NCBI GenBank assembly: GCA_009841265.1 | Contig: VXMB01000007.1 | Location: 660,173 to 724,172 of the forward strand | Length of the DNA: 64,000 nt | From: Gemmatimonadota bacterium | GTDB lineage: Bacteria > JAAXHH01 | Direction: 5' to 3' | Part shown: piece after piece, positions 15,997-25,402 of the stretch | Layout of the letters: each line of letters begins with the position of its first letter | How positions within the stretch are numbered: position 1 is the first letter of the stretch | Notes under the pieces: generated by a model | The model's input: the letters and a program-made list of their open reading frames with translations, nothing else | Told to the model about the DNA's origin: nothing | Databases searched by the model: none | Made by a program: the position numbers and the translations under genes

Positions 15997-16713
15997 ATGC
16001 AGGAGAGCTTGAGAGCGCTGTTGGAATTGCAGAAGACGGATCAGGACTTGCACGAACTCGAACAGTACAAGGTAGACATACCCAATCAGCTCAAGTCGAT
16101 GGAATCCGCCCAGTCCGAGGCGGAAACCAGGCTCTCGGACCAGGAAACGAAGGTCGAGGACATCGAGAAGGACCGGCGTCAGCACGAACGGGACCTGCAG
16201 GCTGCGCAGGAACAGGTCAAGAAGTACCAGGGCCAGCTCTACAGCGTGAAGACCAACAAGGAGTATGACGCCCTCCAGGCGGAGATCCAGGCGCAGAAGA
16301 ACCGCATCTCCGAACTCGAAGACGCGATTCTGCAATTGATTTCCGAGGCCGAGACCGAGCAGGAGACGCTGGAGACCATACGCGGCGAGACCCAATCGCT
16401 CATCGAACGCTTCAGCGAGGAGCGCACGGCGCTCGAGTCCAGGCTTTCGGCGGTGGACGAGGACGTCGCCGTCAAAATGGACGAGCGGAAGCGGATGGCC
16501 ATGCGCGTGGAGAACCCAGTCCTGAAGGTATACGACCGGATCCGGCGTAACTTGCGGGGGATGACCGTCGTACCGCTGAAGAAGGGGGCCTGCTCCGGCT
16601 GTTTCCACATTATCCCGCTCCAGGTCATCATGCAGATCCGCCAGGGGCGGAGGCTGGTATCCTGTGAGAGCTGCGGCCGGATCCTGATCCTCGAAGAAGG
16701 GCTGGAGTATTGA
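15997..16713 (+). CDS. Coiled-coil protein with C-terminal C4 zinc ribbon (DUF164/CdsZ-like)
   Basis: This 238-residue protein is a long antiparallel coiled coil (about 1-175, rich in E, Q, K and A heptads). A short zinc ribbon with CSGC (about 199-202) and CESC (about 223-226) follows. This is the zf-RING_7 family; a chlamydial member, CdsZ, has been linked to secretion, but the general function is not settled. GGAGG is 11 bases ahead of the ATG. Its neighbour is rnpB, whose promoter overlaps this gene's stop codon; the same gene pair is seen in other bacteria. Confidence 0.88.
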   Translation: MQESLRALLELQKTDQDLHELEQYKVDIPNQLKSMESAQSEAETRLSDQETKVEDIEKDRRQHERDLQAAQEQVKKYQGQLYSVKTNKEYDALQAEIQAQKNRISELEDAILQLISEAETEQETLETIRGETQSLIERFSEERTALESRLSAVDEDVAVKMDERKRMAMRVENPVLKVYDRIRRNLRGMTVVPLKKGACSGCFHIIPLQVIMQIRQGRRLVSCESCGRILILEEGLEY

Positions 16714-16738
16714 ACCGCGCCGCGTCCTGTGTTATATT
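16710..16738 (+). promoter_or_regulatory. Sigma-70-type promoter of rnpB
   Basis: TTGAAC (16710-16715) and TATATT (16733-16738) are separated by exactly 17 bp. Transcription would begin near 16745-16751, at the 5' end of the RNase P RNA. The -35 hexamer overlaps the TGA stop (16711-16713) of the zinc-ribbon gene. Confidence 0.7.
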
Positions 16739-16750
16739 GTACAGGTAAAG

Positions 16751-17133
16751 CGTCCCAAGTCGACCAGGCGATCGCGTTCGCCGTCCAGGCGGACGAGGAA
16801 AGTCCGAGCACCGCAGGGCGGGATGCCTGCTAACGGCAGGGGGCAGTGATGCCACGGAAAGTGTCACAGAAAATACACGGCCGATCCCTTCGGGGAGGCA
16901 AAGGTGAAAAGGCGAGGTAAGAGCTCACCGCGGTCCGGGTAACCGGGCCGGCAGGACAAACCCCATCTGGTGCAAGACCGAATAGGAGAGGAGAGACGGC
17001 CCGTCTCGACCGCCGGGAAACCGGAGACTCTCGGGTTAGGTCGCACGAGGCGGCTGGCGACAGCCGTCCCAGATAGATGATCGCCACCTTCACTGCGAAG
17101 GCACAGAACTCGGCTTACGGTCGGCTTGGACGT
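16751..17133 (+). ncRNA. rnpB: RNase P RNA (bacterial type A)
   Basis: This is the catalytic RNA that removes 5' leaders from tRNA precursors. The conserved core is recognisable: GAGGAAAGTCCG near the 5' end, ACAGAAAATA, GGTAAGAGCTCACC, AAACCCCATCTGGTGCAAG, AGATAGATGATCG and the terminal ACAGAACTCGGCTTA. Helix P1 closes the molecule by pairing the CCAAGTCGACC at 16755-16765 with GGTCGGCTTGG at 17119-17129, and it can extend outward to about 16751 and 17133. The length, about 383 nt, is usual for type A. Confidence 0.96.
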
Positions 17134-17180
17134 TTTACAGTACCTGGCAATACGATCACCCTCAATATCCGACATTTTAC

Positions 17181-18890
17181 ATGAACAGCCGCTGGGTCCT
17201 ACTAGACGAACATCCCCAGGTTCCCCAGATGATGGAGTTGATCAACGTCCCGCGCGTGATCGCGCAGATCCTGCTCAACCGGGGCGTTTCGACTTTTGAC
17301 GACGCCCGTTATTTCCTGAAGCCCACCCTCGAAGACCTGCACAGCCCCTTTCTCATGGCGGACATGGACCTGGCCGTGGAACGGATCCACGACGCCATCC
17401 AGGGCGGGGAACACATCATGGTCTTCGGCGACTACGACGTGGACGGTACGACGGCGACCACGCTGCTGTACCTGACGATCAAGTTGCTGACGGAACGGAT
17501 CTCCTCCTACATACCCAACCGCATGACCGACGGTTACGGACTGTCCATCGAAGGCCTGGAGGAAGCCAAGAGCCGCGGCGTAACGCTGATCCTGGCCGTC
17601 GACTGCGGGATAACCGCGAACGCCGAGGTGGAACAGGCCCGTGAAATGGGCATCGACGTCGTCATCATCGATCACCATGTTCCGGGCGATACCCTTCCGA
17701 ACAGCGTGGCCATTCTGAATCCGAAGCGGGACGACTGCGACTACCCCTTCAAGGAGCTCTGCGGCGTCGGCCTGGCGTACAAAGTGGCACAGGCGCTGGC
17801 CGAGCACGTGGGACTGCCGGAGAACACGGTGTATACGCATATGGACCTCGTGGCCCTGGGTACCACGGCGGACATCGTCCCCCTGCGAGACGAGAACCGG
17901 GTGCTGACCAAGTACGGCCTGGACATGATGCAGCAGACGCACAAATCGGGTCTGCAGGCCCTGCTGGACGTGGCGGGGCTGCGGGAGAAGGAACTGTCCA
18001 CGGGCCACATGCTCTTCCTGCTGGCGCCCCGGATTAACGCCGCCGGCCGCATGGGCGACGCCACGCGCGTGGTCGATCTCCTGATCACCGAAGACCAGAC
18101 AAAAGCGGCGCAACTGGCCGAAGAGTTGAACGTGGAGAACAAGCGGCGGCGCAAAGAGGATACGCTCACTTTCGAAGCGGCCCGGGACATCGTGGAGAAG
18201 GATCCGGTCCTCAGGGAGTCGAAAGGCCTCGTACTCGCTTCGGACACCTGGCATCCCGGCATCATCGGCATCGTGGCGTCCCGCATGGTGGAAGCCTTCA
18301 ACCGGCCGGTCGTGATGATCTCGACCACGGGGGAGAAGGGACGCGGCTCGGCGCGGACCGTGGGCGATTTCCACCTGTACAACGCCATCAAGGAGTGCTC
18401 CGACCTGCTGATCCAGTTCGGCGGCCACCACCACGCGGCGGGCCTGTCCATCGAAAAGGACCGCATCGACGAATTCCGGCAGCGTTTCAACGAGGTGGTC
18501 GCGGCGCGCGCGACGCCGGCCGATTTCATCCCCAAGCTCGAAATCGACTCGGAAATCGAACTCGACGAGGTGACCCCGCGCATGGTCAAGCTCATGAAAA
18601 TGATCGGGCCCTTCGGTCCGGCGAACCACCACCCCGTACTCGTGTCCCGCAACCTGAGCGTCGTCGGAAAACTCCGGACCATCGGGATGGAAAAGAAACA
18701 CCTGAGGTTCAGGGTCAGGCAGAAGGGCCGCACCATGGACGCGATCGGTTTCGGCATGGCGCATTTCGCCGATCGCCTGAACGATAGCCGGGACCGCCTG
18801 GACCTGGCCTACACCCTCGAGGAAAACACCTTTCGAGGCGAAACCAGCCTCCAGATGAGAATAAAAGACATACAACTCGGCACGGTATAG
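17181..18890 (+). CDS. recJ: Single-stranded-DNA-specific exonuclease RecJ
   Basis: RecJ degrades single-stranded DNA 5' to 3' in recombination, mismatch and base-excision repair. The DHH phosphoesterase motifs are all present: DYDVDG (84-89), DCG (141-143), DHH (164-166) and the later VALGTTADIVPL. The RINAAGRMGD stretch and the DHHA1 motif GGHHHAAGL follow, and an OB-like C-terminal domain completes it. The length, 569 residues, matches the family. It starts 48 bp after rnpB and may share read-through from that promoter. MeaB follows at 14 bp. Confidence 0.96.
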   Translation: MNSRWVLLDEHPQVPQMMELINVPRVIAQILLNRGVSTFDDARYFLKPTLEDLHSPFLMADMDLAVERIHDAIQGGEHIMVFGDYDVDGTTATTLLYLTIKLLTERISSYIPNRMTDGYGLSIEGLEEAKSRGVTLILAVDCGITANAEVEQAREMGIDVVIIDHHVPGDTLPNSVAILNPKRDDCDYPFKELCGVGLAYKVAQALAEHVGLPENTVYTHMDLVALGTTADIVPLRDENRVLTKYGLDMMQQTHKSGLQALLDVAGLREKELSTGHMLFLLAPRINAAGRMGDATRVVDLLITEDQTKAAQLAEELNVENKRRRKEDTLTFEAARDIVEKDPVLRESKGLVLASDTWHPGIIGIVASRMVEAFNRPVVMISTTGEKGRGSARTVGDFHLYNAIKECSDLLIQFGGHHHAAGLSIEKDRIDEFRQRFNEVVAARATPADFIPKLEIDSEIELDEVTPRMVKLMKMIGPFGPANHHPVLVSRNLSVVGKLRTIGMEKKHLRFRVRQKGRTMDAIGFGMAHFADRLNDSRDRLDLAYTLEENTFRGETSLQMRIKDIQLGTV

Positions 18891-18904
18891 CCTCAAATCC
18901 CGCT

Positions 18905-19843
18905 ATGAAACTACTCGACCGTTTCCTTGCCGGCGACCGTACCGCCCTGTCCCGCGTCATCACCCTCCTTGAAAACGACAGAGACCGGCGTTCCGCCATG
19001 CTGGACGTGCTGTATCCCCGTTCCGGCAAGGCCCGCCGCATCGGGATCACGGGCCCGCCCGGTTCCGGAAAGAGCACCCTTGCCGACCGTCTCACCGCCC
19101 GGCTTCGCAAAAGCGGCCGCACGGTAGGCATCATCGCCGTGGACCCGACCAGTCCCTTTACTGGCGGTGCGCTACTCGGCGACCGGCTCCGCATGCAGGG
19201 CTCGTGGGACGACCCGCAGGTTTTCATGCGTAGCCAGGCCGACCGGAGCCATACCGGCGGGCTTTCGGAGGCGACGCCCCACGCGATGACGGCCCTTGAC
19301 GCCTTCGGCAAAGATGTTATCATTGTGGAGACCGTAGGCGTAGGCCAGTCCACCCTCGATGTCTCTGACGTCAGCGATACGACCGTCGTCCTGCTCACGC
19401 CGGAATCGGGCGACAGCATTCAGGCCATGAAGGCCGGCCTGATGGAGATCGCCGACGTGCTGGTTGTCAACAAGTCCGACCGCGAAGGCGCGGACCGGTT
19501 CGCCTCGGAATTGACGATGATCGTGGACATGGGGCGGTGGGAGGAAGGCTGGAAACCGCCCGTCCTCAGCGCAAGTGCGAGGGATGATACCGGTATCGAC
19601 GACCTGTATGAGCGCCTGGAAGCCCACGGGGACTACCTCGCCGAAGAAGGCAGGTTGCAGGCGCGCCGGTTGCGCCAGGGGCGCTCGGCCATCGAGAAAG
19701 CGCTTGGCGAATGGTGGCAGGGCCGACTGACCGTGCTTCGGGACGCCGGAGACGCGATGGACCGCCTTTCCGAACGGGTAGCCCGCAGGGAGTTGAGCCC
19801 CCTGGCGGCCGCCCAGGAGATGATGGAAGGGATGGCGGATTGA
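18905..19843 (+). CDS. meaB: Methylmalonyl-CoA mutase-associated GTPase MeaB
   Basis: MeaB (ArgK) is a G3E-family GTPase that loads and protects the B12 cofactor of methylmalonyl-CoA mutase. The P-loop is GPPGSGKST (50-58), followed by VDPTSPFTGGALLGDR, ETVGVGQ (switch region) and NKSD for guanine recognition. The length, 312 residues, is usual. A stand-alone B12-binding subunit follows within 90 bp, which agrees with the assignment. The last codons, GCGGATTGA, are the start of a 34-bp tandem repeat that continues past the stop. Confidence 0.95.
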   Translation: MKLLDRFLAGDRTALSRVITLLENDRDRRSAMLDVLYPRSGKARRIGITGPPGSGKSTLADRLTARLRKSGRTVGIIAVDPTSPFTGGALLGDRLRMQGSWDDPQVFMRSQADRSHTGGLSEATPHAMTALDAFGKDVIIVETVGVGQSTLDVSDVSDTTVVLLTPESGDSIQAMKAGLMEIADVLVVNKSDREGADRFASELTMIVDMGRWEEGWKPPVLSASARDDTGIDDLYERLEAHGDYLAEEGRLQARRLRQGRSAIEKALGEWWQGRLTVLRDAGDAMDRLSERVARRELSPLAAAQEMMEGMAD

Positions 19844-19912
19844 CGTCGCGGCGCCGACCCACGGTGGCGCGGATTGACTTTGCGGTGCCGTCCCGCGGTG
19901 GCGCGGATTGAG
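19835..19912. repeat. 34-bp imperfect tandem repeat spanning the meaB stop
   Basis: GCGGATTGA, which contains the meaB stop, recurs in units about 34 bp long. The 16-bp core CGGTGGCGCGGATTGA is identical at 19862-19877 and 19896-19911. Each copy carries its own TGA. Confidence 0.85.
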
Positions 19913-19927
19913 AAAGAACAGGCGATC

Positions 19928-20344
19928 ATGGCGGAAAACATACGGGTGCTCGTCGCCAAACCGGGCCTGGACGGCCATGACCGCGGCGCCAAGGTGGTGG
20001 CCGCGGCCTTGCGCGACGCCGGCATGGAAGTGATCTACACCGGGCTCCGGCAGACGCCGGAAATGATCGTGGAAGCGGCCGTACAGGAGGACGTGGACGT
20101 GGTCGCGCTGAGCATCCTCTCGGGCGCCCACATGACCATCTTCCCCCGCGTCATGGACCTGCTGCGGGAACGGGGCGTCCACCACATGCTCCTCACCGGC
20201 GGCGGCATCATCCCGAAGTCCGACGGGGAGGAACTCGCAAAGATCGGCGTGGGGAAGCTGTTCGGCCCGGGCACTTCGACGCGGGACATCATCGCCTACA
20301 TCAACGAGGAAGTGGGTCGACGGCGCGTGGCGGACGAGATTTAG
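19928..20344 (+). CDS. Cobalamin-binding subunit of methylmalonyl-CoA mutase type
   Basis: This 138-residue protein is a stand-alone B12-binding Rossmann domain. It has the lower-axial histidine motif DGHDRG, then SILSGAHM and LTGGGIIP, as in the C-terminal domain of methylmalonyl-CoA mutase. The frame opens earlier, but the ATG at 19928 gives the standard [18 protein letters not shown] start. In split mutases this small subunit partners a separate catalytic subunit, which is not in this window. It converts methylmalonyl-CoA to succinyl-CoA, or a related acyl-CoA rearrangement, with that partner. Confidence 0.92.
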   Translation: MAENIRVLVAKPGLDGHDRGAKVVAAALRDAGMEVIYTGLRQTPEMIVEAAVQEDVDVVALSILSGAHMTIFPRVMDLLRERGVHHMLLTGGGIIPKSDGEELAKIGVGKLFGPGTSTRDIIAYINEEVGRRRVADEI

Positions 20345-20379
20345 ACCGTAGCGCTAAGCCCGGTTATGAGGAGGTAAAC

Positions 20380-22086
20380 ATGCGAAAGTCAGTGATTGCA
20401 GCGATCATCGCGGGATTGATGTCCCTGGTATGGTCTGCTGGTGGAGAGGCCCAGATTCGCCGGTCCACCGCGGACCTGGTGCTTAAGAACGGCACGGTTT
20501 ACACGATGGACGCCGATCGGCCCAAGGCGCAGGCCGTGGCCGTCATCGGCAACCGGATCGCCGTCGTGGGCGTCGATGCGGACGTGGAGCCCTTTATCGG
20601 TCCCGATACCCGGGTGATCGATCTCCAGGGCCAGACCCTCGTGCCCGGGTTGAAAGAGAGCCACGGCCACCTCATGGGCATCGGGATTGCCAAGATGACG
20701 GTCGACCTGGTGGGCATTTCGGGTTATGACGAACTCATCGAACGGGTGCTCGCGGCGGCCGAGGGTGTGGGGGAAGGCGAGTGGATCACCGGCCGCGGAT
20801 GGCACGAGGAGAAGTGGACGGACCGCAGTTCGCTCACGGTCCGCGGGTTCATGACCCACCACAGACTGAGTGAGGCCGTGCCCGATATCCCGGTGTACGT
20901 GCGACGGGCCGACGGCCATGCCGCCTTTGCCAACGCCAAAGCCATGGAACTGATGGGGATCGACCGGAACACGCAGTCTCCCGAAGGCGGCGACATCATC
21001 AAGGACGCCGACGGCAACCCCTCGGGTATCCTGGTGGACAAGGCCATGGGACTGGTGAGCGTTCCCGGCTTCACCGAAAACCAGCGGCGGCAGGCCCTTG
21101 AACTCGGCATCCAGGAATGCCTGGCGAACGGCATCACCATGTTCGACGACGCCGGGGTCGGCGAGGACGGGATCGACCTGTACAAGGAGTACGCGGACGC
21201 GGGCAAGCTGGACATGCGCGTCTATGTGATGGCCTCGAATCTGCACACCATGGTCGCCCTGCAGAAACCGTGGTCTCACCCCGATGGGTTTCTCACCGTC
21301 CGGGCCGTCAAGATGTACGGAGACGGGGCGCTCGGTTCGCGGGGCGCCTGGCTGCTGGAGCCCTACGAAGACGATCCGGGGAATTCCGGTTTCCCCACGA
21401 CCCCACCCGACATGATCTACGACGCCGCCCGTTTCGCCCTGGAGCATGGCTGGCAGGTGTGCACCCACGCCATCGGCGACCGCGGTAACCGCATGATGCT
21501 CGACATGTACGAGAAGGCGATGGCGGAATTCCCCCACGTGAAGGACCACCGGTTCCGCGACGAGCATACCCAGATCCTGGACGAGGCGGACATCCCCCGG
21601 TTCGCCCAGCTGGGCGTGATCGCTTCGATGCAGGGCATACACGCGACCTCGGATCTTCCCTGGGCGCCGGACCGGCTCGGTAACGCCCGCACGGCGGAGG
21701 GCGGCTATGTCTGGCAGAAGCTGCTGCAGCATGGCGTGAAGATCATCAACGGGACCGACGCGCCGGTGGAAGACGTCAGTCCCATCGCCTCCTTCTACGC
21801 CAGCGTAACCCGTGAGCGGCCCGACGGGACGCCCGAAGGCGGGATGTTCAGCGACCAGCGCATGTCGCGCCAGGAGGCGTTGCGGTCCTATACCCTGGAC
21901 GCCGCCTACGGCTCGTTTCACGAAGACCTGCTCGGGTCCGTCGAGCAAGGCAAGCTCGCCGATTTCACAGTGCTGTCGAAGGACATCATGACCGTGCCCG
22001 AGAACGAAATTCTGGACACGGAAGTCGTGTATACCATCGTGGACGGGAAGGTTCGGTACGAGCGAGGGCGGCCCGCAATTCCGTGA
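20380..22086 (+). CDS. Exported amidohydrolase (YtcJ / amidohydrolase-3 family)
   Basis: This 568-residue metal hydrolase begins with a signal peptide (about 1-25, ending GGEAQ). The TIM-barrel metal ligands can be followed: ESHGHLMG (first pair of histidines), MYGDGALGSRGA, CTHAIGDRGN, DEHTQ and NGTDAPVED (aspartate). Relatives include N-substituted formamide deformylase and many enzymes of unknown substrate. GAGGAGG lies 7-8 bases before the ATG. It is 35 bp downstream of the B12 subunit but probably unrelated in function. A triple repeat follows its stop. Confidence 0.9.
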   Translation: MRKSVIAAIIAGLMSLVWSAGGEAQIRRSTADLVLKNGTVYTMDADRPKAQAVAVIGNRIAVVGVDADVEPFIGPDTRVIDLQGQTLVPGLKESHGHLMGIGIAKMTVDLVGISGYDELIERVLAAAEGVGEGEWITGRGWHEEKWTDRSSLTVRGFMTHHRLSEAVPDIPVYVRRADGHAAFANAKAMELMGIDRNTQSPEGGDIIKDADGNPSGILVDKAMGLVSVPGFTENQRRQALELGIQECLANGITMFDDAGVGEDGIDLYKEYADAGKLDMRVYVMASNLHTMVALQKPWSHPDGFLTVRAVKMYGDGALGSRGAWLLEPYEDDPGNSGFPTTPPDMIYDAARFALEHGWQVCTHAIGDRGNRMMLDMYEKAMAEFPHVKDHRFRDEHTQILDEADIPRFAQLGVIASMQGIHATSDLPWAPDRLGNARTAEGGYVWQKLLQHGVKIINGTDAPVEDVSPIASFYASVTRERPDGTPEGGMFSDQRMSRQEALRSYTLDAAYGSFHEDLLGSVEQGKLADFTVLSKDIMTVPENEILDTEVVYTIVDGKVRYERGRPAIP

Positions 22087-22108
22087 TGGGGCCGGCCGTA
22101 GTGCGCCA

Positions 22109-22170
22109 GGCAGCGCGCCGAGGTAGGACCTGGCAGCGCGCCGAGGTAGGCCAGCTGCGCGCCGAAGTAC
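22109..22170. repeat. Three-copy 23-bp-period repeat after the amidohydrolase gene
   Basis: GGCAGCGCGCCGAGGTAGG is present exactly at 22109-22127 and 22132-22150. A diverged third copy lies at 22153-22170. The array begins 22 bp past the stop. The remaining gap to lolA (22171-22334) shows no gene. Confidence 0.85.
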
Positions 22171-22334
22171 AACCGGCAGTGGAAGTAACGGGGAGGGAAC
22201 CCACGGGGGCTTTCCCCGTTCTTTATATCAGGGAATCCATCAACTGCAGCACTTGACGCAGGCGCACTCAGGATGCATATTTCCAAGCTTGCGTAGGAAG
22301 AGATTCGCATGATTATTCCGCGAGAGGAGACGGC

Positions 22335-23066
22335 ATGGCCGCGCATCTCTGTGTCGGCCTGTTGACCGGCCTGTTGGTGATGCAGGGCGTTGGAGCGCCG
22401 GGAAGCGTTGAAGCGCCGGGGGGCGTCCGGTCGCCGGAGGACGTCGGACCGCCGGAGCAGCTTCATACGGCGGAGACCGTCACCGGTAAGATGCGCCAGC
22501 GCCTCGACGCCGTGCAGTCGCTGGCGGCCCGGTATACCGTTACGACGTTTGCGGCCGTGCTCGAAAGCCGAAGCGAGACCGAGGGGAAGCTCTATTTGCA
22601 GCGGGACCGGAACCGCCTGCGCCTGGAAGAGGCCGGCCAGACCATCGTTTCAGACGGCGAGACGCTATGGACCTACGTGCCCGGCAACCGGCAGGTCATC
22701 GTGTCGCCGGCGGGGGAAGAGGGATCGGAATCCGTACCCGGGCGTACGGGCCGGCCAGGCCGACCGGACGACTTCATCTTCAACTACTCGAACCGTTACC
22801 TGTATGCGCTGGAGGGCAGGGAACCGGTCGATGGCATGCCGTGCTCCCGGCTCAGGCTCACCGCCGTCGAACCGGCCGACGGCCTACCGGATCTGCGCAT
22901 CTGGGTGGACGAGGAAAACTGGCTTACGCGGAAAGTGACGTACAGGGACGACATGGGGTCCGAAACCACCCTGCGTTTCATGGATTACCGACTGAACGAG
23001 AAACTCGCCCCCGGGCTGTTCGAAATGACGGCGCCCGAGGGGGTCGAATGGGTCGACCTGCGCTGA
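22335..23066 (+). CDS. lolA: LolA-like outer-membrane lipoprotein carrier
   Basis: This 243-residue protein has a short signal peptide (about 1-20) and a LolA-type half-barrel: a helix with MRQRLDAVQSLAARY, the strand GKLYLQRDRNRLRLE, then IVSDGETLWTYVPGNRQVIV and a late WLTRKVTYRDDMG. LolA carries lipoproteins across the periplasm from LolCDE to the outer membrane. A low-complexity Gly/Pro/Val stretch (about 18-42) lies between the signal and the fold, built from near-repeats. GAGGAG precedes the ATG. RimO and BamD follow, so envelope functions cluster here. Sequence alone does not separate LolA from other LolA-fold proteins. Confidence 0.8.
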   Translation: MAAHLCVGLLTGLLVMQGVGAPGSVEAPGGVRSPEDVGPPEQLHTAETVTGKMRQRLDAVQSLAARYTVTTFAAVLESRSETEGKLYLQRDRNRLRLEEAGQTIVSDGETLWTYVPGNRQVIVSPAGEEGSESVPGRTGRPGRPDDFIFNYSNRYLYALEGREPVDGMPCSRLRLTAVEPADGLPDLRIWVDEENWLTRKVTYRDDMGSETTLRFMDYRLNEKLAPGLFEMTAPEGVEWVDLR

Positions 23067-23096
23067 AGAGCGTTGCGCAGCAAGCGGAGAAAGACA

Positions 23097-24521
23097 ATGC
23101 CCAATATCAGTCTCGCCAGCCTGGGTTGTTCGAAGAACCTGGTGGATTCCGAAGTCATGCTGGGCCAGCTCACCCGGGCCGGATACAACGTAGTGGACGA
23201 CCACGGTGACGCGGACGTCATCATCGTGAACACCTGCGCGTTCATCGGTCCCGCAAAAGAGGAGTCCATCGAGACCATCCTGGACCTCGCGCGGTTCAAG
23301 GAGGACGGCCGGTGCGATTCACTCGTCGTCACCGGATGCATGGCGCAGCGGTACGCCCACGGCCTGGTCGCCGAAATGCCGGAAGTGGACGCCGTGATCG
23401 GCGTGCATCAATACCCGCGCATCGTCCAGCTGCTGGACCGCCTGCGCGACCGGCACGAGACCCTGCGGGAGATTCGCAGGCAGCCCCTGCCCACCGACTA
23501 TTCCTACCCGAGGGTCATTACCACGCCCCGCCATTCCGTCTACCTCAAGATCGCCGAGGGGTGCGACCGCCGGTGCACGTTCTGCATCATCCCCGCCATC
23601 CGGGGGGGCCAGCGGAGCCGCACCGTCGAATCACTCGTGGAAGAGGCTCGGACGCTGGCCGGCCAGGGCGCCGTCGAGCTGAACCTGATCTCGCAGGACA
23701 CCACCTGGTACGGCAAGGACCTCCCGGAACCGGCCCGGCTGGAAGACCTGCTCGCCGCGCTGAACGGCGTGGAGGGCGTGCGCTGGATCCGGGCGCTTTA
23801 CAATCACCCCGTTCGGTTCACCGACAGGCTGATCCATGCCTTCGCCGACCTGGAACGGGTCTGCAACTACATCGACATGCCGCTGCAGCACATATCGGAC
23901 CCGATGCTCGACCGCATGAACCGCGAGACGACCTCTAAAGAGACGCGCGCGCTCCTGAAACGGATCCGCGACCGGATGCCGGACGCGACGCTGAGGACCA
24001 CCTTCATCGTGGGCTTTCCGGGAGAGACCGAAGAGGATTTCCAAGAGCTTTACGACTTCGTCGAGGAGACGCGGTTCGACCGCATGGGCGTGTTCATGTA
24101 TTCGCAGGAGGAGCAGACGCCGGCCGCCCGGTACGACGGCCAGATCCCCGAGCCCGTCAAGCAGGAGCGGCACGACCGGCTCATGGTGCTGCAGCGCGAG
24201 ATATCACTCGAACGCAACCGGTCCTTCGTGGGAAAGACGGTCGACGTGTTGATCGACGAACTTGCCGATGAAGGGCACTACACCGGGCGGACCGCCGCGG
24301 ATGCGCCGGAGGTCGACAACGAGGTACTGGTCACCGGCGAAGGCCTGGCCCCCGGAGATTTCGCCTCCGTGGACATTGTCGACGCCATGGAATACGACCT
24401 GGTCGGCGCGGTCTCGACTGGGGTCCCCGTACCCGGCGGACCGAACTCGCAGCGAGGGCCGAACCCGCAGCGAGGGCCAAACCCGCGGACGTTTCCCGCC
24501 CAATTCGGAACACCGGTATGA
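23097..24521 (+). CDS. rimO: Ribosomal protein S12 methylthiotransferase RimO
   Basis: RimO adds a methylthio group to an aspartate of ribosomal protein S12. The N-terminal UPF0004 domain holds one cluster via C11, C47 and C81, and the radical-SAM motif CDRRCTFC supplies C156, C160 and C163. A TRAM domain follows to about residue 445. The frame is open eight codons upstream (TTG), but the ATG at 23097 after CGGAGA gives the normal MPNISLASLGCSKN start. The C-terminus carries an extra tail with three near-identical NPQRGP-type repeats (about 448-465), absent from most RimO. It overlaps bamD by four bases (ATGA). Confidence 0.95.
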   Translation: MPNISLASLGCSKNLVDSEVMLGQLTRAGYNVVDDHGDADVIIVNTCAFIGPAKEESIETILDLARFKEDGRCDSLVVTGCMAQRYAHGLVAEMPEVDAVIGVHQYPRIVQLLDRLRDRHETLREIRRQPLPTDYSYPRVITTPRHSVYLKIAEGCDRRCTFCIIPAIRGGQRSRTVESLVEEARTLAGQGAVELNLISQDTTWYGKDLPEPARLEDLLAALNGVEGVRWIRALYNHPVRFTDRLIHAFADLERVCNYIDMPLQHISDPMLDRMNRETTSKETRALLKRIRDRMPDATLRTTFIVGFPGETEEDFQELYDFVEETRFDRMGVFMYSQEEQTPAARYDGQIPEPVKQERHDRLMVLQREISLERNRSFVGKTVDVLIDELADEGHYTGRTAADAPEVDNEVLVTGEGLAPGDFASVDIVDAMEYDLVGAVSTGVPVPGGPNSQRGPNPQRGPNPRTFPAQFGTPV

Positions 24522-25402
24522 CCATCCCGCTCTTACGCCGCTTCAGGATCCCCGTCATCGGGCTATTCCTCGCCCTGCTCGTGCTTCCGGCTTGCAGCCC
24601 GCCCGGTTTCGAGTCCGACTGGACCGCGGAGGAGCTCTATGACTACGCCATGGAGCGCATGGAGCAGGAGGACTGGCTGAATGCCCTGGACGCCTTCCGG
24701 GCCATCACCCTCGGCCATTCCGGCAGCGATATCGTGGACGACGCCCTGTACCACCAGGGGGAAATGCACATCAACATGGAGGAATACCCCCTGGCCACGC
24801 TCGTGTTCCGCCGGCTGATCAGCGATTTTCCCCAGAGCCCGTACAGCGACGAGAGCCAGTACAAGCTGGCCTATGCCACGTTTCTCCAGTCCAATCCGCC
24901 CCACCTCACGCAGGACAAGACCTTCGAAGCCATCCGCGAACTCCAGTTCTTCCTCCAGGAGTATCCCGACAGCGAATGGAGCGCGGAAGTCCACGAACTG
25001 CTGCAGCAGTGTTTCGACAAGGTGGCCGAGAAGGATTATCGGATCGGCAACCTCTACTACAAGTTGAAGGACTGGGAAGCGGCCCGTCTCTATTTCGGCG
25101 AACTACTGGAAACCTACCCCATGAGCAACTGGGCTTCCCGGGCGCAATTCGAAATCGCCGACAGCTACGCGAGGGAGGGGAAATACCGGGAAGCCATCGA
25201 GCAGTTCGAGATTTTCATCCAGAGCTATCCCGAAAACGAACGGTCGTCGGAGGCCGGAAAGCGTCTTTCCGAACTGAGAAACAGTTACGTAGCGCCATCC
25301 CTGGCCGAGGACGGCCCCATGGACGACACGTCTTACACGGACGAACCGGCTTCCACGGACGGATCCTCACCGGCTGAATCCGAGAGCGGCAACTCACCGT
25401 GA
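24518..25402 (+). CDS. bamD: Outer-membrane assembly lipoprotein BamD
   Basis: BamD is a lipid-anchored TPR protein of the BAM complex, which inserts beta-barrels into the outer membrane. The signal ends in the lipobox LPAC (C26). At least four TPR-like repeats follow (AEELYDYAMERMEQEDWL, ALYHQGEMHINMEEY, IGNLYYKLKDWEAA, AQFEIADSYAREGKY). An acidic, Ser/Thr-rich tail (about 260-294) is unlike the E. coli protein. It is translationally coupled to rimO upstream and nadD downstream (ATGA and GTGA overlaps). Confidence 0.92.
   Translation: MTIPLLRRFRIPVIGLFLALLVLPACSPPGFESDWTAEELYDYAMERMEQEDWLNALDAFRAITLGHSGSDIVDDALYHQGEMHINMEEYPLATLVFRRLISDFPQSPYSDESQYKLAYATFLQSNPPHLTQDKTFEAIRELQFFLQEYPDSEWSAEVHELLQQCFDKVAEKDYRIGNLYYKLKDWEAARLYFGELLETYPMSNWASRAQFEIADSYAREGKYREAIEQFEIFIQSYPENERSSEAGKRLSELRNSYVAPSLAEDGPMDDTSYTDEPASTDGSSPAESESGNSP

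Noticed and set aside
16751..17175. Minus-strand frames across 16.6-17.2 kb
   Set aside because: They overlap rnpB and have no protein-like features.
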